From the NCBI GenBank assembly GCA_947652115.1, contig OX393564.1:18724387-18788386 (forward strand): DNA of 64,000 bases. The letters are read 5' to 3'. This document shows positions 32,083-40,993 of the stretch, piece by piece; positions within the stretch are counted from its first letter, which is position 1; each line of letters starts with the position of its first letter. Made by a program: the position numbers and the translations under genes. The stretch is from Blastomussa wellsi. Its lineage: Eukaryota; Cnidaria; Anthozoa; Scleractinia; Plerogyridae. The notes below the pieces were generated by a model. The model searched no databases. It was not told the origin of the DNA and was given only the letters and a program-made list of their open reading frames with translations.

Positions 32083-32447
32083 GAAGCCGAGTGAAGTGTG
32101 AATAAACTAATTACGCATGCAGAATTGCACGGCTTTGAAATTTTCGATATTTTGATATTTTGAGTACATTTCGTGGGTTCATCTTCAATGACATTTAATT
32201 TGAAGCAAAGTTTATTTGAAGGTTCTATCATATTTCAATCTTTTGTTCAAAATTTTAGCCTTTTTGAAGCGAATGAAGCCGAGTGAAGTGTGAATAAACT
32301 AATTACGCATGCAGAATTGCACGGCTTTGAAATTTTCGATATTTTGATATTTTGATTACATTTCGTGGGTTCATCTTCAATGACATTTAATTTGAAGCAA
32401 AGTTTCTATCATATTTCAATCTTTTGTTCAAAATTTTAGCCTTTTTG
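32083..32447. repeat. 192-bp direct repeat inside left TIR
   Basis: Two copies starting GAAGCCGAGTGAAGTG at 32,083 and 32,275, the first with an extra ATTTGAAGGTTC-like insert. The mirrored pair in the right TIR (about 49,665-50,020) lacks this extra block. Confidence 0.85.
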
Positions 32448-32738
32448 TCACTTGCACGCACATGTTTATCTGATTTAGACGTCCCGTCTTCGTGTTTAGG
32501 CTTTCATTTATTTAAGCGCTTTCAGTGTCGCCGGAACTATTTACAAATTGAACGCAACGATATATGAGCGAGTGCTACATAGAATAAATAAAATCACACA
32601 GAGATTTTTTTCAAAATTGTTTTAATTACAATTCTCCTATCATACATGGTATTTCTAAACGCGACAATGCAAAATAAAAGTCTTCACAAATTTTATAGGA
32701 GCGTGTGCTACATCAACAAATCACAGATGTTGTTTTGT

Positions 32739-32978
32739 TTACAAAATAAAAGTCTTCACAAATTTTATACGTTTGAGTGCTTTTTCAAGATTCTCACCTA
32801 GAAACACGGTTGTAAAGTTCCACTCCTCAATATCGTAATATTCTCCATAAATGCAACCGCAGCAAGTCAAGAAAACGCGACCACCCCACTTGGTTACTAT
32901 GTCGCCCCATTTTATTTCTTTCACGAACTTCTCGTGATCAGCGTTGTGCACTCTGTGAATAGGTTGTGTACACAGCAT
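32739..32978 (-). CDS. TIR-encoded 79-aa protein, left copy
   Basis: An open frame lying wholly in the TIR and identical in length to 49,069-49,308 in the other TIR. The product is Trp/Gly-rich in the middle, has a CCxC motif, an acidic Tyr-rich stretch, and a basic helical end. AATAAA-containing sequence follows the stop in both copies. Because each TIR carries it, the element has two copies facing outward. The family is not recognised. It may be a short accessory gene or the last exon of something longer. Confidence 0.4.
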   Translation of the reverse strand: MLCTQPIHRVHNADHEKFVKEIKWGDIVTKWGGRVFLTCCGCIYGEYYDIEEWNFTTVFLGENLEKALKRIKFVKTFIL

Positions 32979-33057
32979 GAAGGTAAATTTCTACAAGACA
33001 TGACTGATAAAATAAAACAAAAATCAAAAAAAAATAGTAATGCAATAAAATGTTCCA

Positions 33058-34197
33058 TCAACACCCGCACTTGTGTTTGCGCCTCGGCCGTCCATGTTTC
33101 TTTTCTTTGGAGGCAGCGTCGTAGGTCTTGCAACAGGAAAGACACTTTTTCTTTACATCGCACAAGGAACGGCACGTCTTGGTTTCTTTCAGATGAGAAG
33201 AGAAGCAGCTCTGTCCAAAGAAACGACGATGGCATAGGTGGCAGGCAAGAGATGGTTGAGGGAACGTACCGGGTGGAAAATCAGCTTTGGCCGAGGTAAA
33301 GTCTGGGCACTTGGTCTTCTCGCACGAACGGCACCGTTTGCCCTTACACGGATGATGCCTGATGTCGTCCACGTTGTAGCCTCGATCGCAGTCGTGGCAG
33401 TAATACGAGCGCGACAGGAACCCGCTGAAAGAGTTGCACCCGTGGTAGTGGTGGTCGACCTTGAGGAGGAGGATCTGTTTGGGGGCAGGTGGTCCCGCGT
33501 AGATGATGCAGTGGGGTTTGTCCACGGACATGACCTTGATCTGGTATCCGGTAAGAACCGTTTGAAACTTTTGGAGTTCGGCAATACCGCAAGGGCCTTC
33601 GGGTACACCGGCCAGTCGGTGTAAGTCTTTAGCCAGACGGGTCTGTACGGGACGGCCTTTTCTCAAGTTCTCGTAGTTTGAACTACGAGGCCCCTCGTCT
33701 GCGCGGGCACGCATGGTGACGATGGCTCGTGCGCAGCACAACTCGTCTTCGTTTTTGACCACGACGACAGACTGTTTTCGCGCCAACAATTGTGGTACCG
33801 TCTCGCGTTCGGGTTTCTGTTTCTTTCCAGTACGGTTGAATTTGGTCTGCATGATGATTTTGTCGTTGACCCAGAACTGGTTCGTTGTTAGGGGTTGGAG
33901 ATACGTGCCCAAACCATCCCTGCCATCCTCGAACTCCTCCACGGTGAAGGATGTGGACGGAAAGGCGCGAGTGTTTGTGTCAGACTTCAGCGTGAAGTGC
34001 ACAGTGGAATGGGGCTGCAAGGTGGTGTCAGAGTCGATCTGCTTACGAATGACCCGTCGTATGGCCTCCGTGGCTTGGAACCGTTGACGGTCTAGTACTT
34101 GTTGTTCACCGTTCAACATGGCGGCGACGGAAGGATCGTCGTCAGAGAAAGAAGATCTTTTTCTTTTTGAGGGGGAATAACTCTGCGAATTGTCCAT
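33058..34197 (-). pseudogene. polB: N-terminal fragment of protein-primed family B DNA polymerase (pPolB)
   Basis: A 379-codon frame. Residues about 150-215 carry the conserved Cys-Ala-Arg-Ala-Ile-Val-Thr, Lys-Gly-Arg-Pro and Gly-Val-Pro-x-Gly-Pro-Cys-Gly blocks found upstream of the exonuclease domain in Polinton polymerases. About 235-379 hold the Cys/His clusters (CxxC, CxxH) of the same region, ending after Lys-Cys-Gly-Cys. The frame stops at 33,058-33,060, exactly at the inner edge of the TIR. The DEDD exonuclease and palm (Asp-Thr-Asp-Ser type) motifs are absent here and elsewhere in the element. A TATA box lies upstream. The frame is open, so a shortened DNA-binding protein could still be made; the most direct reading is a 3'-truncated polymerase gene. 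Confidence 0.75.
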
Positions 34198-34240
34198 GAT
34201 GAACCGGAAAGTTTGAATTACGCGCCCTTCGTTCGCGCCT

Positions 34241-34246
34241 CTTATA
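34241..34246 (-). promoter_or_regulatory. TATA box of the pPolB fragment
   Basis: TATAAG on the minus strand about 45 bp upstream of the ATG at 34,197, near CCAAT-like CACCAATC repeats at 34,265-34,300. Confidence 0.5.
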
Positions 34247-34460
34247 CCTTATGGTCGGATCGAAATGCACCAATCACAGCGAGGATCGAAAGGCACCAAT
34301 CGGTGCTTGTCTCCATTGTTTGACTACAAATACCCCCCCTACCCCCCACCCCCTCATTCCATGTCTAACCTTGTCTGACCTTGTCACTGATTGGCGTGAA
34401 CGTGGGCAAATTCAAACTTGTCCGCTCGTCGAGTTGAACGTAGTTCGTAGTTTCATTGAA

Positions 34461-36140
34461 ATGGAAAATCAAAAGACCTCCGGTAAAGAAGTAAGGGGAA
34501 AGAGAAGCAACTTAACAGCAGAGCAGAGGAAAGCGTTGTTTTTTCGGTACAATTTATTCATTCTCCCTGACGAGCTGTTAGAAATGATCCGACGATACGT
34601 CGTAAGTTTTTATCGTTGTTGTTGTTGTCGTCGTTTACCGTTAATCCTCGTGTTTGTTGTTCTTACAGTATGCTCAAAAGATCAGAGAGAAGAACGAGAT
34701 TGGATGGCAGAAGATCAATGCGATGGTTAATTACTTGAATCCGGAACCCAAGAGGGATTCACTTGGAACGTACGTTTGTAAATTTCATACTCATGTATTA
34801 GATCATGCATTTGAACTATTAGGACACCACGTATGCACAAATTGACTTTTTTTTTTTCTCCCCCCACGTGGGATACACTCTCAGGTTCTGTAAACAAGTG
34901 TTTATTTTTTTTCCCCGTTGATTTTTTTCAGAACCAGCCGTATAATTGACATACTTTTTATCCGTTGGTCTGACATGTTGCTTTGTCAAGAGTGTGACCG
35001 CGAGTACGATTATCGCCGTTGCGATGAAAGTGTGCGTTGTTGTTATTACTGCCCTGGATGTCTTAAACTTTTTTACCTTGATTTTTTTTCAGAATGTGTC
35101 GATCTAATGTTTTCGCTTACGGCTTGATGTTCTGGTGTCCAAACTGCGAATATCATAGTGTTTTCATGAACTTTCTTGGCGAGATTTTTTATTGTTGTAC
35201 TTGTAACGCGAACGTCATTTGAGATGTAAATAGAGTGTGTTTCTTTTTTCCTAGGTTGTCTTGCGGTTGCCCTAGACCTGTACGACATTTACTGTACTTG
35301 TTCGATCGAATCCCGTTTTGAATTTAGACCATCTTTTTTTTTTGCTGTATATACATAGATTGAGATGTAAATAAAGTGTTGTCTTGCTGTTGCTCGACCC
35401 ATTGATTTTTTTTCAGAATGCGTAGATCTAATGTTTTCATGTATGGGTTGATGTTCTGGTGTATGATACTGTTTTCATGAACTTTCTTGGCGAGAGTTTT
35501 TATTGTGGTGATTGTAACACGAACGTCATTTGAGATGTAAATAAAGTGTTTTTTATTTTTCCTAGGTTTTACGTCACTGCACATTACCCATTGCGATTTC
35601 GATTTCGGTTATTTTGTAAAGATTTGTGTGTATCCCACTAGTATGCATCCCACTTGTTTGTATCGCACTTGGATGTATTGTTTGATCTGTGCAAGAGAAA
35701 TCGACATTAAAGCTTTTTTTGTAAATGTCTAAGATTACTTTATTTTGTATCCCATATTGATTGAACTGTGAAAGAGAAAAAGGACATTAAAGCTTTTTTT
35801 GTAAAAAATTTACCCAGGTATTGCAGACTCGATTGGGATGTGCTCCTACCCTTTGGTGCCCAAGAGAACTGGAAAAACAGACTTCGCGCCGTAATACCCC
35901 CTTGCCATTGCCAACTGTTTGAGATGACTTTTAGAATCGACTTGTGGTGCGCGTGGAAAATCTTACACTGTTGTGAAACCCTGTAAATTGTTTTGTTTTT
36001 TCAGATACGACGAGGGATTGTTATTTGTAGATTGTGTTAGATGTGCGGCGAAAAGAAGAAGTTGTCATGTAGTGTATACCCTTGTAGAAAGCGAAAAAAT
36101 ATTCTACGAACATACTTTTGAAATGCTTTTAATGCAATAA
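34461..36140 (+). CDS. spliced Cys-rich accessory gene with LxCxE motif (oncoid-like candidate)
   Basis: Exon 1 is 34,461-34,601 (donor GTAAGT), exon 2 is 34,669-34,769 (acceptor TTACAG, donor GTACGT), and exon 3 starts at 34,932 (acceptor TTTCAG); phases match. Exon 3 encodes Leu-Leu-Cys-Gln-Glu at 34,978-34,992, an LxCxE motif with an Asp two residues before, then further CxxC-type pairs. It can end at a stop at 35,127 or splice at GA|GTACGA (35,004) to an exon from 35,093 to 35,222, also CxxC-rich. Two more exon-like Cys-rich blocks follow (about 35,820-35,985 and 36,005-36,140). Exons 1-2 are helical and charged. LxCxE plus CxxC recalls E7/E1A-type Rb-binding proteins and the oncoid genes described in adintoviruses. 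Exon choice at the 3' end is uncertain. Confidence 0.5.
35087..35600. repeat. duplicated 3' exon region of the accessory gene
   Basis: The block starting TTTTTTTTCAGAATG at about 35,083 recurs at about 35,405. It keeps the splice acceptor, the first codons, the CTTTCTTGGCGAGA and AACGTCATTTGAGATGTAAAT blocks and the following CCTAGG. The second copy lost the middle and is frame-broken. A further AAATAAAGTGTT copy occurs near 35,368. Confidence 0.65.
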
Positions 36141-36151
36141 AAGAACAAAGG

Positions 36152-36835
36152 TTATTTACAAGTGTGTGTCTTCATCCATAACCAAAACGCGTGACATTCT
36201 ACCATGCTACAATGGGCCCTAGTACAATTAAAATGAAAACCGCAATCGGGTAAGGGTTCTACGATCGTTTCTAACACTCGTTCGAATTTCGGACAACCGT
36301 AGTCTTCTAAATTTAAACTGGGGATGTTCAGTTCGTTTAACAAGTCTCTTTCCACGTGACCACCCTTGTAAGCCACTACGTCACACCCGCGAAACCTGTG
36401 ACGTGAGTAAAGTTCCAACAGTTCGTCTTTTACTTTGAATTGAGGGAGGGCCTTTTCGTCTTTCGTGGGAGAAAACGTCAATCCGTGCACGTTGTATTTC
36501 ACGTACCAGACCGTCCTCTTGTCTTTGGGGGATAACGCGTCCCAAGGGACGGGAGGGTAAAAGGCCACTCGTCCGTATTCCCCATTCCACGCGTGATAAC
36601 CCAGTTCCCTCACGGCAAAGTTGTCTTCTACGCGAAAGCCTTCCAAGTCCAAAACCATGCACACCTCAGCGTCTGTAAGGATGAGGACGCTCGTGAGTCG
36701 CTTTTCTAAACCCCTTGGGACACTCGTCGGCCCACTGGAAGAAATCGCACTTGAGCGGCGATTGACGACACTTGAAGTAGAGTCTCCCCGGGTTCTTTTC
36801 CGACTTGGACATGCACAACAAGACGGAACAGCCAC
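36152..36835 (-). CDS. DEDDh-type 3'-5' exonuclease-like domain (3' exon)
   Basis: The conserved part starts at a splice acceptor (exon start 36,672; intron about 49 nt). Motif I is Asp-Leu-Glu, motif II lies in a Tyr-Lys-Gly-Gly-His block followed by Glu-Arg-Asp, and motif III is His-Cys-Ser-Met-Val-Glu, with Glu where Asp is usual. These fit a DnaQ-like exonuclease fold acting on nucleic acid. The end is Cys/His-rich. The first 55 residues of the open frame, before the acceptor, are probably antisense-like read-through and not part of the protein. It is probably one gene with the zf-GRF exon just upstream. A diverged, broken copy is at 1,396-1,842. It could substitute for, or be unrelated to, the missing PolB exonuclease; unproven. 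Confidence 0.6.
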   Translation of the reverse strand: MAVPSCCACPSRKRTRGDSTSSVVNRRSSAISSSGPTSVPRGLEKRLTSVLILTDAEVCMVLDLEGFRVEDNFAVRELGYHAWNGEYGRVAFYPPVPWDALSPKDKRTVWYVKYNVHGLTFSPTKDEKALPQFKVKDELLELYSRHRFRGCDVVAYKGGHVERDLLNELNIPSLNLEDYGCPKFERVLETIVEPLPDCGFHFNCTRAHCSMVECHAFWLWMKTHTCK

Positions 36836-37046
36836 AATGACAATTTAGATCTTTCTGGTTTCTGGAGTAGTACTCGTTCAGGCTGTCGCGGAACTTTCTA
36901 AAATACTGGGGGGCCTCTTCCACACCCATACACACGTAACACAAATCTCCGTCGTCGTCGTCTTTACCCACGCCGCACATGTAGTACTCCCATCCGTTCT
37001 TGGCTTGCTTGCGCAGCAACGGGGTTCGGTTGTGAATGGGGCACAT
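36666..37046 (-). CDS. zf-GRF zinc-finger exon
   Basis: It has an N-terminal Cys-Pro-Ile-His cluster with further Cys pairs, then the GRF finger: CxC, Lys-Asn-Pro-Gly-Arg, two Cys, and Gln-Trp-Ala-Asp. GRF fingers bind single-stranded DNA or RNA. The exon seems to open at an acceptor near 37,115, where Asp-Pro-Asp-Ala-Phe-Leu is shared with the left-edge copy, and to close at a donor just after Gln-Trp-Ala-Asp (about 36,722). It joins the exonuclease-like exon in phase. The remaining residues of the open frame after the finger are intron. Confidence 0.65.
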   Translation of the reverse strand: MCPIHNRTPLLRKQAKNGWEYYMCGVGKDDDDGDLCYVCMGVEEAPQYFRKFRDSLNEYYSRNQKDLNCHCGCSVLLCMSKSEKNPGRLYFKCRQSPLKCDFFQWADECPKGFRKATHERPHPYRR

Positions 37047-37090
37047 CTGACACGCGTTCTCGTCGGGTACGGGGTCCCACGGAATGGTGG

Positions 37091-37705
37091 CTAGGAAGGC
37101 GTCGGGGTCGAATTCTGCGAAGCAATGCGAGAAAGGACGTGAGTCTTGATGTGACGGCGTTTTGACGTGTAGGGTCTAGAGAGATGTCTCAGATGCATGT
37201 ACAATTTTAGACGGTCCCGCCTCGTCTTGAATTTCGATTTTCTGAATTCCAAATCCCGTTCGTCCTGTACTTGGTGGGGTCTCTGCACCCACTTTTCGAA
37301 ATGACCGTCCCAGGACATCACGTCCACAAAGGGATCGAAAACGACACCACCCATCGTCTCTCTAGGCCCCACGCTCGGAAACCGTCTGTGTCTCGGGACC
37401 AGTGGTTCCTCTAATTCGTGGTGATAATAATCAAATAACGTAGACTGACCTGACTCTTGTGGCTTTTCCTCCACTTTCTTAGCCATCTCGCGTTTCCGTT
37501 TGGCATCTCGTTTTAACCTGTAGTTGGCAGAACGTCTTTCTTTGTCGCTTACACCCGTTCTGATCGGAGAACCGAGTCCTTCTTCGTAGTAGATGGACGG
37601 CGTGTTGGCAATGCGTTTCAATTCTTCTACTTCTTCGTCAGTCATGAGGGTCATGTTGGACATCGTGTAAAAGTCTTTTCTGAAATACCTCTCGCTCTGC
37701 TGCAT
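37091..37705 (-). CDS. N-terminal exon of the zf-GRF/exonuclease gene
   Basis: A 204-codon open frame, basic and helical. It has an acidic Asp-Glu-Glu-Val-Glu start, a middle Lys/Arg stretch that could be a nuclear localisation signal, then a Trp-containing block and Arg/Lys-rich end. The last about 20 codons probably belong to an intron (acceptor near 37,116). A TATA box lies about 30 bp upstream of the ATG. The Arg/Lys-rich end resembles the frame-broken region at 359-613. No enzyme motif is seen in this part. Confidence 0.5.
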   Translation of the reverse strand: MQQSERYFRKDFYTMSNMTLMTDEEVEELKRIANTPSIYYEEGLGSPIRTGVSDKERRSANYRLKRDAKRKREMAKKVEEKPQESGQSTLFDYYHHELEEPLVPRHRRFPSVGPRETMGGVVFDPFVDVMSWDGHFEKWVQRPHQVQDERDLEFRKSKFKTRRDRLKLYMHLRHLSRPYTSKRRHIKTHVLSRIASQNSTPTPS

Positions 37706-37966
37706 CTGACGACCTTGCAGGTCCCTCGTCCTTTATATAGCATTTGGGCGGATCGAAAATACAGTGTTCCCATTGGTTCTTTTTGGGTCATCCAATCAGA
37801 ACGCTCGAAAACGAACCAATCGCGACGAAGGTCAAAGGTCAGTACTTTTCCATCATCTCCTTTGCCCGGGCTTGCCCGCCGCCACGTAGGACCTTGACGG
37901 TGATTGGTGGATTTCGATCCGTCGCTAAGGTATATAAAGCGAGTGGCGCAACACTCCATTTCAATC
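37706..37966. promoter_or_regulatory. divergent promoter of early-side and late-side genes
   Basis: A 260-bp gap between divergently oriented genes, with a TATATAAAG box on the minus strand at 37,731-37,740 and another on the plus strand at 37,931-37,939. Each is about 30 bp from an ATG. It contains CCAATC-type boxes (about 37,792 and 37,818) and a GATTGG near 37,900. Confidence 0.65.
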
Positions 37967-38158
37967 ATGAATGTGGAAGAAGTGAAAGCAGAAGTGACAA
38001 AGACACTCAAAAAGTTACAGACCAAGAGGGGGCAAAAAGCCTTCGACTTTGAAGTGCGTGTCGTGCCTGACGAGTGCGACACCTTTGAAAAGTTTAAAGT
38101 ATGGTTTTCGACACCAGACGCTTCTACACCAACAACACCAAAGTCGAAGGACTCGTGA
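37967..38158 (+). CDS. 63-aa leader protein overlapping the next gene
   Basis: The first ATG after the plus-strand TATA box. The product is charged and helical (Val/Glu/Lys/Thr-rich), with a Thr/Pro-rich end. It overlaps the 282-aa frame by 58 nt in another frame. Alternatively the two are one gene joined by a frameshift or a short intron. No homologue recognised. Confidence 0.45.
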   Translation: MNVEEVKAEVTKTLKKLQTKRGQKAFDFEVRVVPDECDTFEKFKVWFSTPDASTPTTPKSKDS

Positions 38159-38949
38159 ACGATCCGGACCTTTACGCCCAAATGGCCACCTTCTCCACAC
38201 TGGACGACGTGAAACCGGACGACCACACGACCGCCTTCTTGTTCGACATTTGTCACATCCCGTTCAGCGAGTACGAACTGACCGAGGAACGCTTACATCT
38301 CCATAACCCAGACTGGTTCGACAAACATTGGGCGTTCGTCAAAGGGATGTACGACGTGTACTTGTTCCAGCACAGGTGGTTCGAGTATCATCACGCGCAA
38401 AACAAATTCGTGATCTGCGACAAGCCTGATTTGGAAGGTGACGCCGCCATCGTTACCGGTGACGAGGTCGCTCTATCGTTCTCTGCCGTGCACGCCCTGG
38501 AATCTCTGTTCAGTTGTTTGACTACGGCACGCGATCTGATCGAGGACGATATAGTGAACCCCTTCGATCTGAAGGTGGAGGACACCTACGATTACAAACG
38601 ACTGTGCGACAGACTCGTCCGACTGTTGTACGCGGAAAGAGAGACGAGCGAATTCTGGTTCGCCAAGACCAGGACCCTGGTGCGCGACTACGGATGCGAC
38701 ATTTGCAGAGAAGAATGGGACGCTTTAGAAGCCAGTGACATGAACTTGTACGATAAGGAATTAAGAGAATTTAGATCGTCTTGTAACGAGGCCGACGTAC
38801 AAAACAAACCCTTTCGTTTCGCCGTCTACATAATGTGGTTGAGGTACCAACCCCACGCATTCGATTGGTTCAATTGTCTGTTGACGCAACGCGACGACCT
38901 GGTACGGGATTGCACGGTACGACTGACCACCATTCTGGCGACGACATGA
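38101..38949 (+). CDS. Polinton protein of unknown function, 282 aa
   Basis: An acidic protein (many Asp/Glu), with aromatic-rich blocks and one CxxC at about residue 200. No signal peptide, membrane segment or recognisable enzyme motif. It is the first long gene of the plus-strand block, and its stop overlaps the integrase start as ATGA. Because of its position, a role in replication or integration is possible, but nothing in the sequence shows it. Confidence 0.6.
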   Translation: MVFDTRRFYTNNTKVEGLVNDPDLYAQMATFSTLDDVKPDDHTTAFLFDICHIPFSEYELTEERLHLHNPDWFDKHWAFVKGMYDVYLFQHRWFEYHHAQNKFVICDKPDLEGDAAIVTGDEVALSFSAVHALESLFSCLTTARDLIEDDIVNPFDLKVEDTYDYKRLCDRLVRLLYAERETSEFWFAKTRTLVRDYGCDICREEWDALEASDMNLYDKELREFRSSCNEADVQNKPFRFAVYIMWLRYQPHAFDWFNCLLTQRDDLVRDCTVRLTTILATT

Positions 38950-39998
38950 AACGAGCATTGCAGAACTACGTCGATCCTTCCAAACCGGGTAGTTTGGGAG
39001 GCGTGCATCGGTTTGCCAGAGCCCACCGACTCGACCCGACTAAAGTCAAGAAACTCTTGGAAACGGAACTCGCGTACACGTTACACAAACCCAGAAGGAG
39101 ACGTTACCCCACCTTACCCGTGTTGGTGTTCGGCATGGACGAGCAATGGGTGGCCGACCTGATCGAGGTGCAAAACATCGCGAGAGAAAACAAAGGGTAC
39201 AGGTACCTGCTGACGGTCGTGGACGCTCTTTCCAAGTACGCGTGGGTGGAACCGGTCAAAAACAAGACGGGGAAAGCCGTGACGGAAGCCTTCGCCAAGA
39301 TCTTGAAGCGAGCCAAAGGTAGAAAACCGATCAATTTACAGACGGACGACGGTAAAGAATTTTACAACAAGACCTTTGCAGAGTTCGCGAAACGTCGAGG
39401 TATCCATCACTTTTCCACGGCCGGAGACACCAAAGCCAGCATCGTCGAGAGGTTCAACCGCACCCTGAAGGAACGCATGTACAGGTACTTCACTGCCGCG
39501 AACACGACGAATTACACCAAAGTGCTGCCCGCCTTGGTGAAAGGGTACAACGTCTCGTTTCACCGAAGCATCGGCATGGCACCCGCCAAAGTGAACTCGG
39601 CCAACCAAGAAGCCGTGTGGAACGTGTTGTACGCCAAGAAGAAAAAAAGAAGACGTCGCGGCAGCGAATTCAAAGTGGGCGACAAGGTACGTCTCAACAC
39701 GAAATTTCGTCCTTTTCAGAAAGGTTACTTGCCCGGATGGACGGAGGAAGTGTTCGTGGTACGCCGAGTGAAGCCGGGACCACCTCTGACCACTTACGAG
39801 TTGGACGAATACGACGGCACTCCTCTGAAAGGCACGTTTTACAAGCAGGATTTGCAAAAAGTGTCGGTGGGAGACGACGACCTGTTCAGGGTTGAAAAGA
39901 TTCTGAAACGAAAAGGTACAAAAGTCCTGGTGCGTTGGAAAGGATGGCCAATCAAATACGATAGCTGGATCGACAAGAAAGCTCTGGTGACACGATGA
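38946..39998 (+). CDS. int: retrovirus-like DDE integrase with chromodomain
   Basis: I use the ATG at 38,946 (350 aa), which overlaps the preceding stop, instead of an upstream ATG at 38,835. The rve core shows the first catalytic Asp in Trp-Val-Ala-Asp-Leu, the second in Leu-Gln-Thr-Asp-Asp-Gly-Lys-Glu-Phe, and Glu in Ile-Val-Glu-Arg-Phe-Asn-Arg. A basic linker (Lys/Arg run near residue 235) and an SH3-like region follow. A chromodomain closes the protein (Val-Glu-Lys-Ile-Leu, Trp-Lys-Gly-Trp, Tyr-x-Ser-Trp). Polinton integrases insert linear DNA with 6-bp duplications, as seen here. The chromodomain would steer the complex to modified chromatin. The HHCC zinc domain at the N-terminus is not obvious. 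Confidence 0.95.
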   Translation: MKRALQNYVDPSKPGSLGGVHRFARAHRLDPTKVKKLLETELAYTLHKPRRRRYPTLPVLVFGMDEQWVADLIEVQNIARENKGYRYLLTVVDALSKYAWVEPVKNKTGKAVTEAFAKILKRAKGRKPINLQTDDGKEFYNKTFAEFAKRRGIHHFSTAGDTKASIVERFNRTLKERMYRYFTAANTTNYTKVLPALVKGYNVSFHRSIGMAPAKVNSANQEAVWNVLYAKKKKRRRRGSEFKVGDKVRLNTKFRPFQKGYLPGWTEEVFVVRRVKPGPPLTTYELDEYDGTPLKGTFYKQDLQKVSVGDDDLFRVEKILKRKGTKVLVRWKGWPIKYDSWIDKKALVTR

Positions 39999-40993
39999 AA
40001 GACTTTTACGTCAAGTTGACGAGCGGTTCGAATCGGTTCGAATTTCCGGACAACCGAGCCAACCGTTTCAAGAACAGACTCCCGTACCTGATGCAGTTCA
40101 AGGAACCCGGTTGGAAAGTGGGCATGACGGACATTCACGTGCCCAAAGCGCCCCGTCGAGTGGACTTGAAAGATCCCTTCTTGTTCCGTTTCGAGTGGCA
40201 CTTGAAGTACGGCGACGGAACTTACGCCGGTGCGGACGACACGACGTTGGAGATCACGCGTGACGTTCTGGAACGGTTGCACCCCAACATCGCTAGCGGT
40301 ACCCAACTCCTGCAAGCCGTGAGACGTCTCTACTACAAGACGTTGCAAGACGTGGACGTGGTGGACGCCGACCTGAGACGAGACGATGGAGAGAAATTGT
40401 ACACCCGACTCGTGTTCGACCGAGACGAATTCGTCTTGGACAACCGCGACACATTCACGGGGGACGCCCAGCGTTACCCGGCCGTGTTCGTGGGATTTCG
40501 ATTGGCCCGAGACATGGGATGGATCGAGGTGACGGGTCCGCCCGATGCTCCCGTCTACGTCCTGGGTGACAATTTACGCAAAGACTTTCCCGACGACACC
40601 GTGCCCGGTGCCACCGACATCGTGGAAGGCAACGACGAATTTTACAAAGTGGACAACGATGCCCTCCAGTTGAGCTGTTTCTGCAATTGGGTGTTTTCGT
40701 ACCTGGACGAAAGTTACGAAAGAGCCTTCGGGTCCAATCGACGCCAACTGTTCGTACACTCCAGCGTGGTGGAAAGCATCCCCGTGGGCGTACGCATGAC
40801 AAATCTCTTGGGGGACATTCCGTACTCCTTGGACCGTCGCGGCTACGAGATGCAACACGTTCGATATATGCCCGTACGCGGAGAACTCTTGGACATTATC
40901 GAGATCGTCGTGAAAGAGGAAGACGACGACACCGACGTTCACTTCGAACCCGGGAACACCGTGGTGACGTTACATTTCAAGTATGCCTGGTGA
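39995..40993 (+). CDS. penton-like minor capsid candidate, paralogue 1
   Basis: 332 aa. It starts with Phe-Tyr-Val-Lys-Leu and a Pro-Asp-Asn block, then a Trp-Lys-Val-Gly motif, and ends Val-Thr-Leu-His-Phe. This start and end are typical of a conserved Polinton structural protein I take as the minor (penton-type) capsid protein; no search was done. It contains an acidic middle and a Cys-Phe-Cys-Asn-Trp block. The same blocks in the same order occur in the next gene, so the two are tandem duplicates. Its start overlaps the integrase stop (ATGA). Confidence 0.65.
   Translation: MKDFYVKLTSGSNRFEFPDNRANRFKNRLPYLMQFKEPGWKVGMTDIHVPKAPRRVDLKDPFLFRFEWHLKYGDGTYAGADDTTLEITRDVLERLHPNIASGTQLLQAVRRLYYKTLQDVDVVDADLRRDDGEKLYTRLVFDRDEFVLDNRDTFTGDAQRYPAVFVGFRLARDMGWIEVTGPPDAPVYVLGDNLRKDFPDDTVPGATDIVEGNDEFYKVDNDALQLSCFCNWVFSYLDESYERAFGSNRRQLFVHSSVVESIPVGVRMTNLLGDIPYSLDRRGYEMQHVRYMPVRGELLDIIEIVVKEEDDDTDVHFEPGNTVVTLHFKYAW

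Larger units (their letters stand above)
31437..33061. repeat. Polinton left terminal inverted repeat, 1,625 bp
   Basis: Reverse complement of 48,986-50,663, nearly identical. It contains a terminal hairpin, a two-copy 192-bp repeat and a 79-aa open frame. Its inner edge coincides with the stop codon of the truncated polymerase gene. Confidence 0.95.

Noticed and set aside
33189..34095. Several open frames on both strands in the polB fragment
   Set aside because: The zinc-finger frame on the minus strand explains the region; the others are its shadows.
38835..38945. Upstream ATG extending the integrase by 37 residues
   Set aside because: Lies inside the 282-aa gene, adds non-conserved sequence; the ATGA overlap at 38,946 fits the neighbours' pattern.
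39336..40942. Minus-strand open frames of 169, 173 and 122 codons
   Set aside because: Shadows of the integrase and penton-like genes; no start context or motif.
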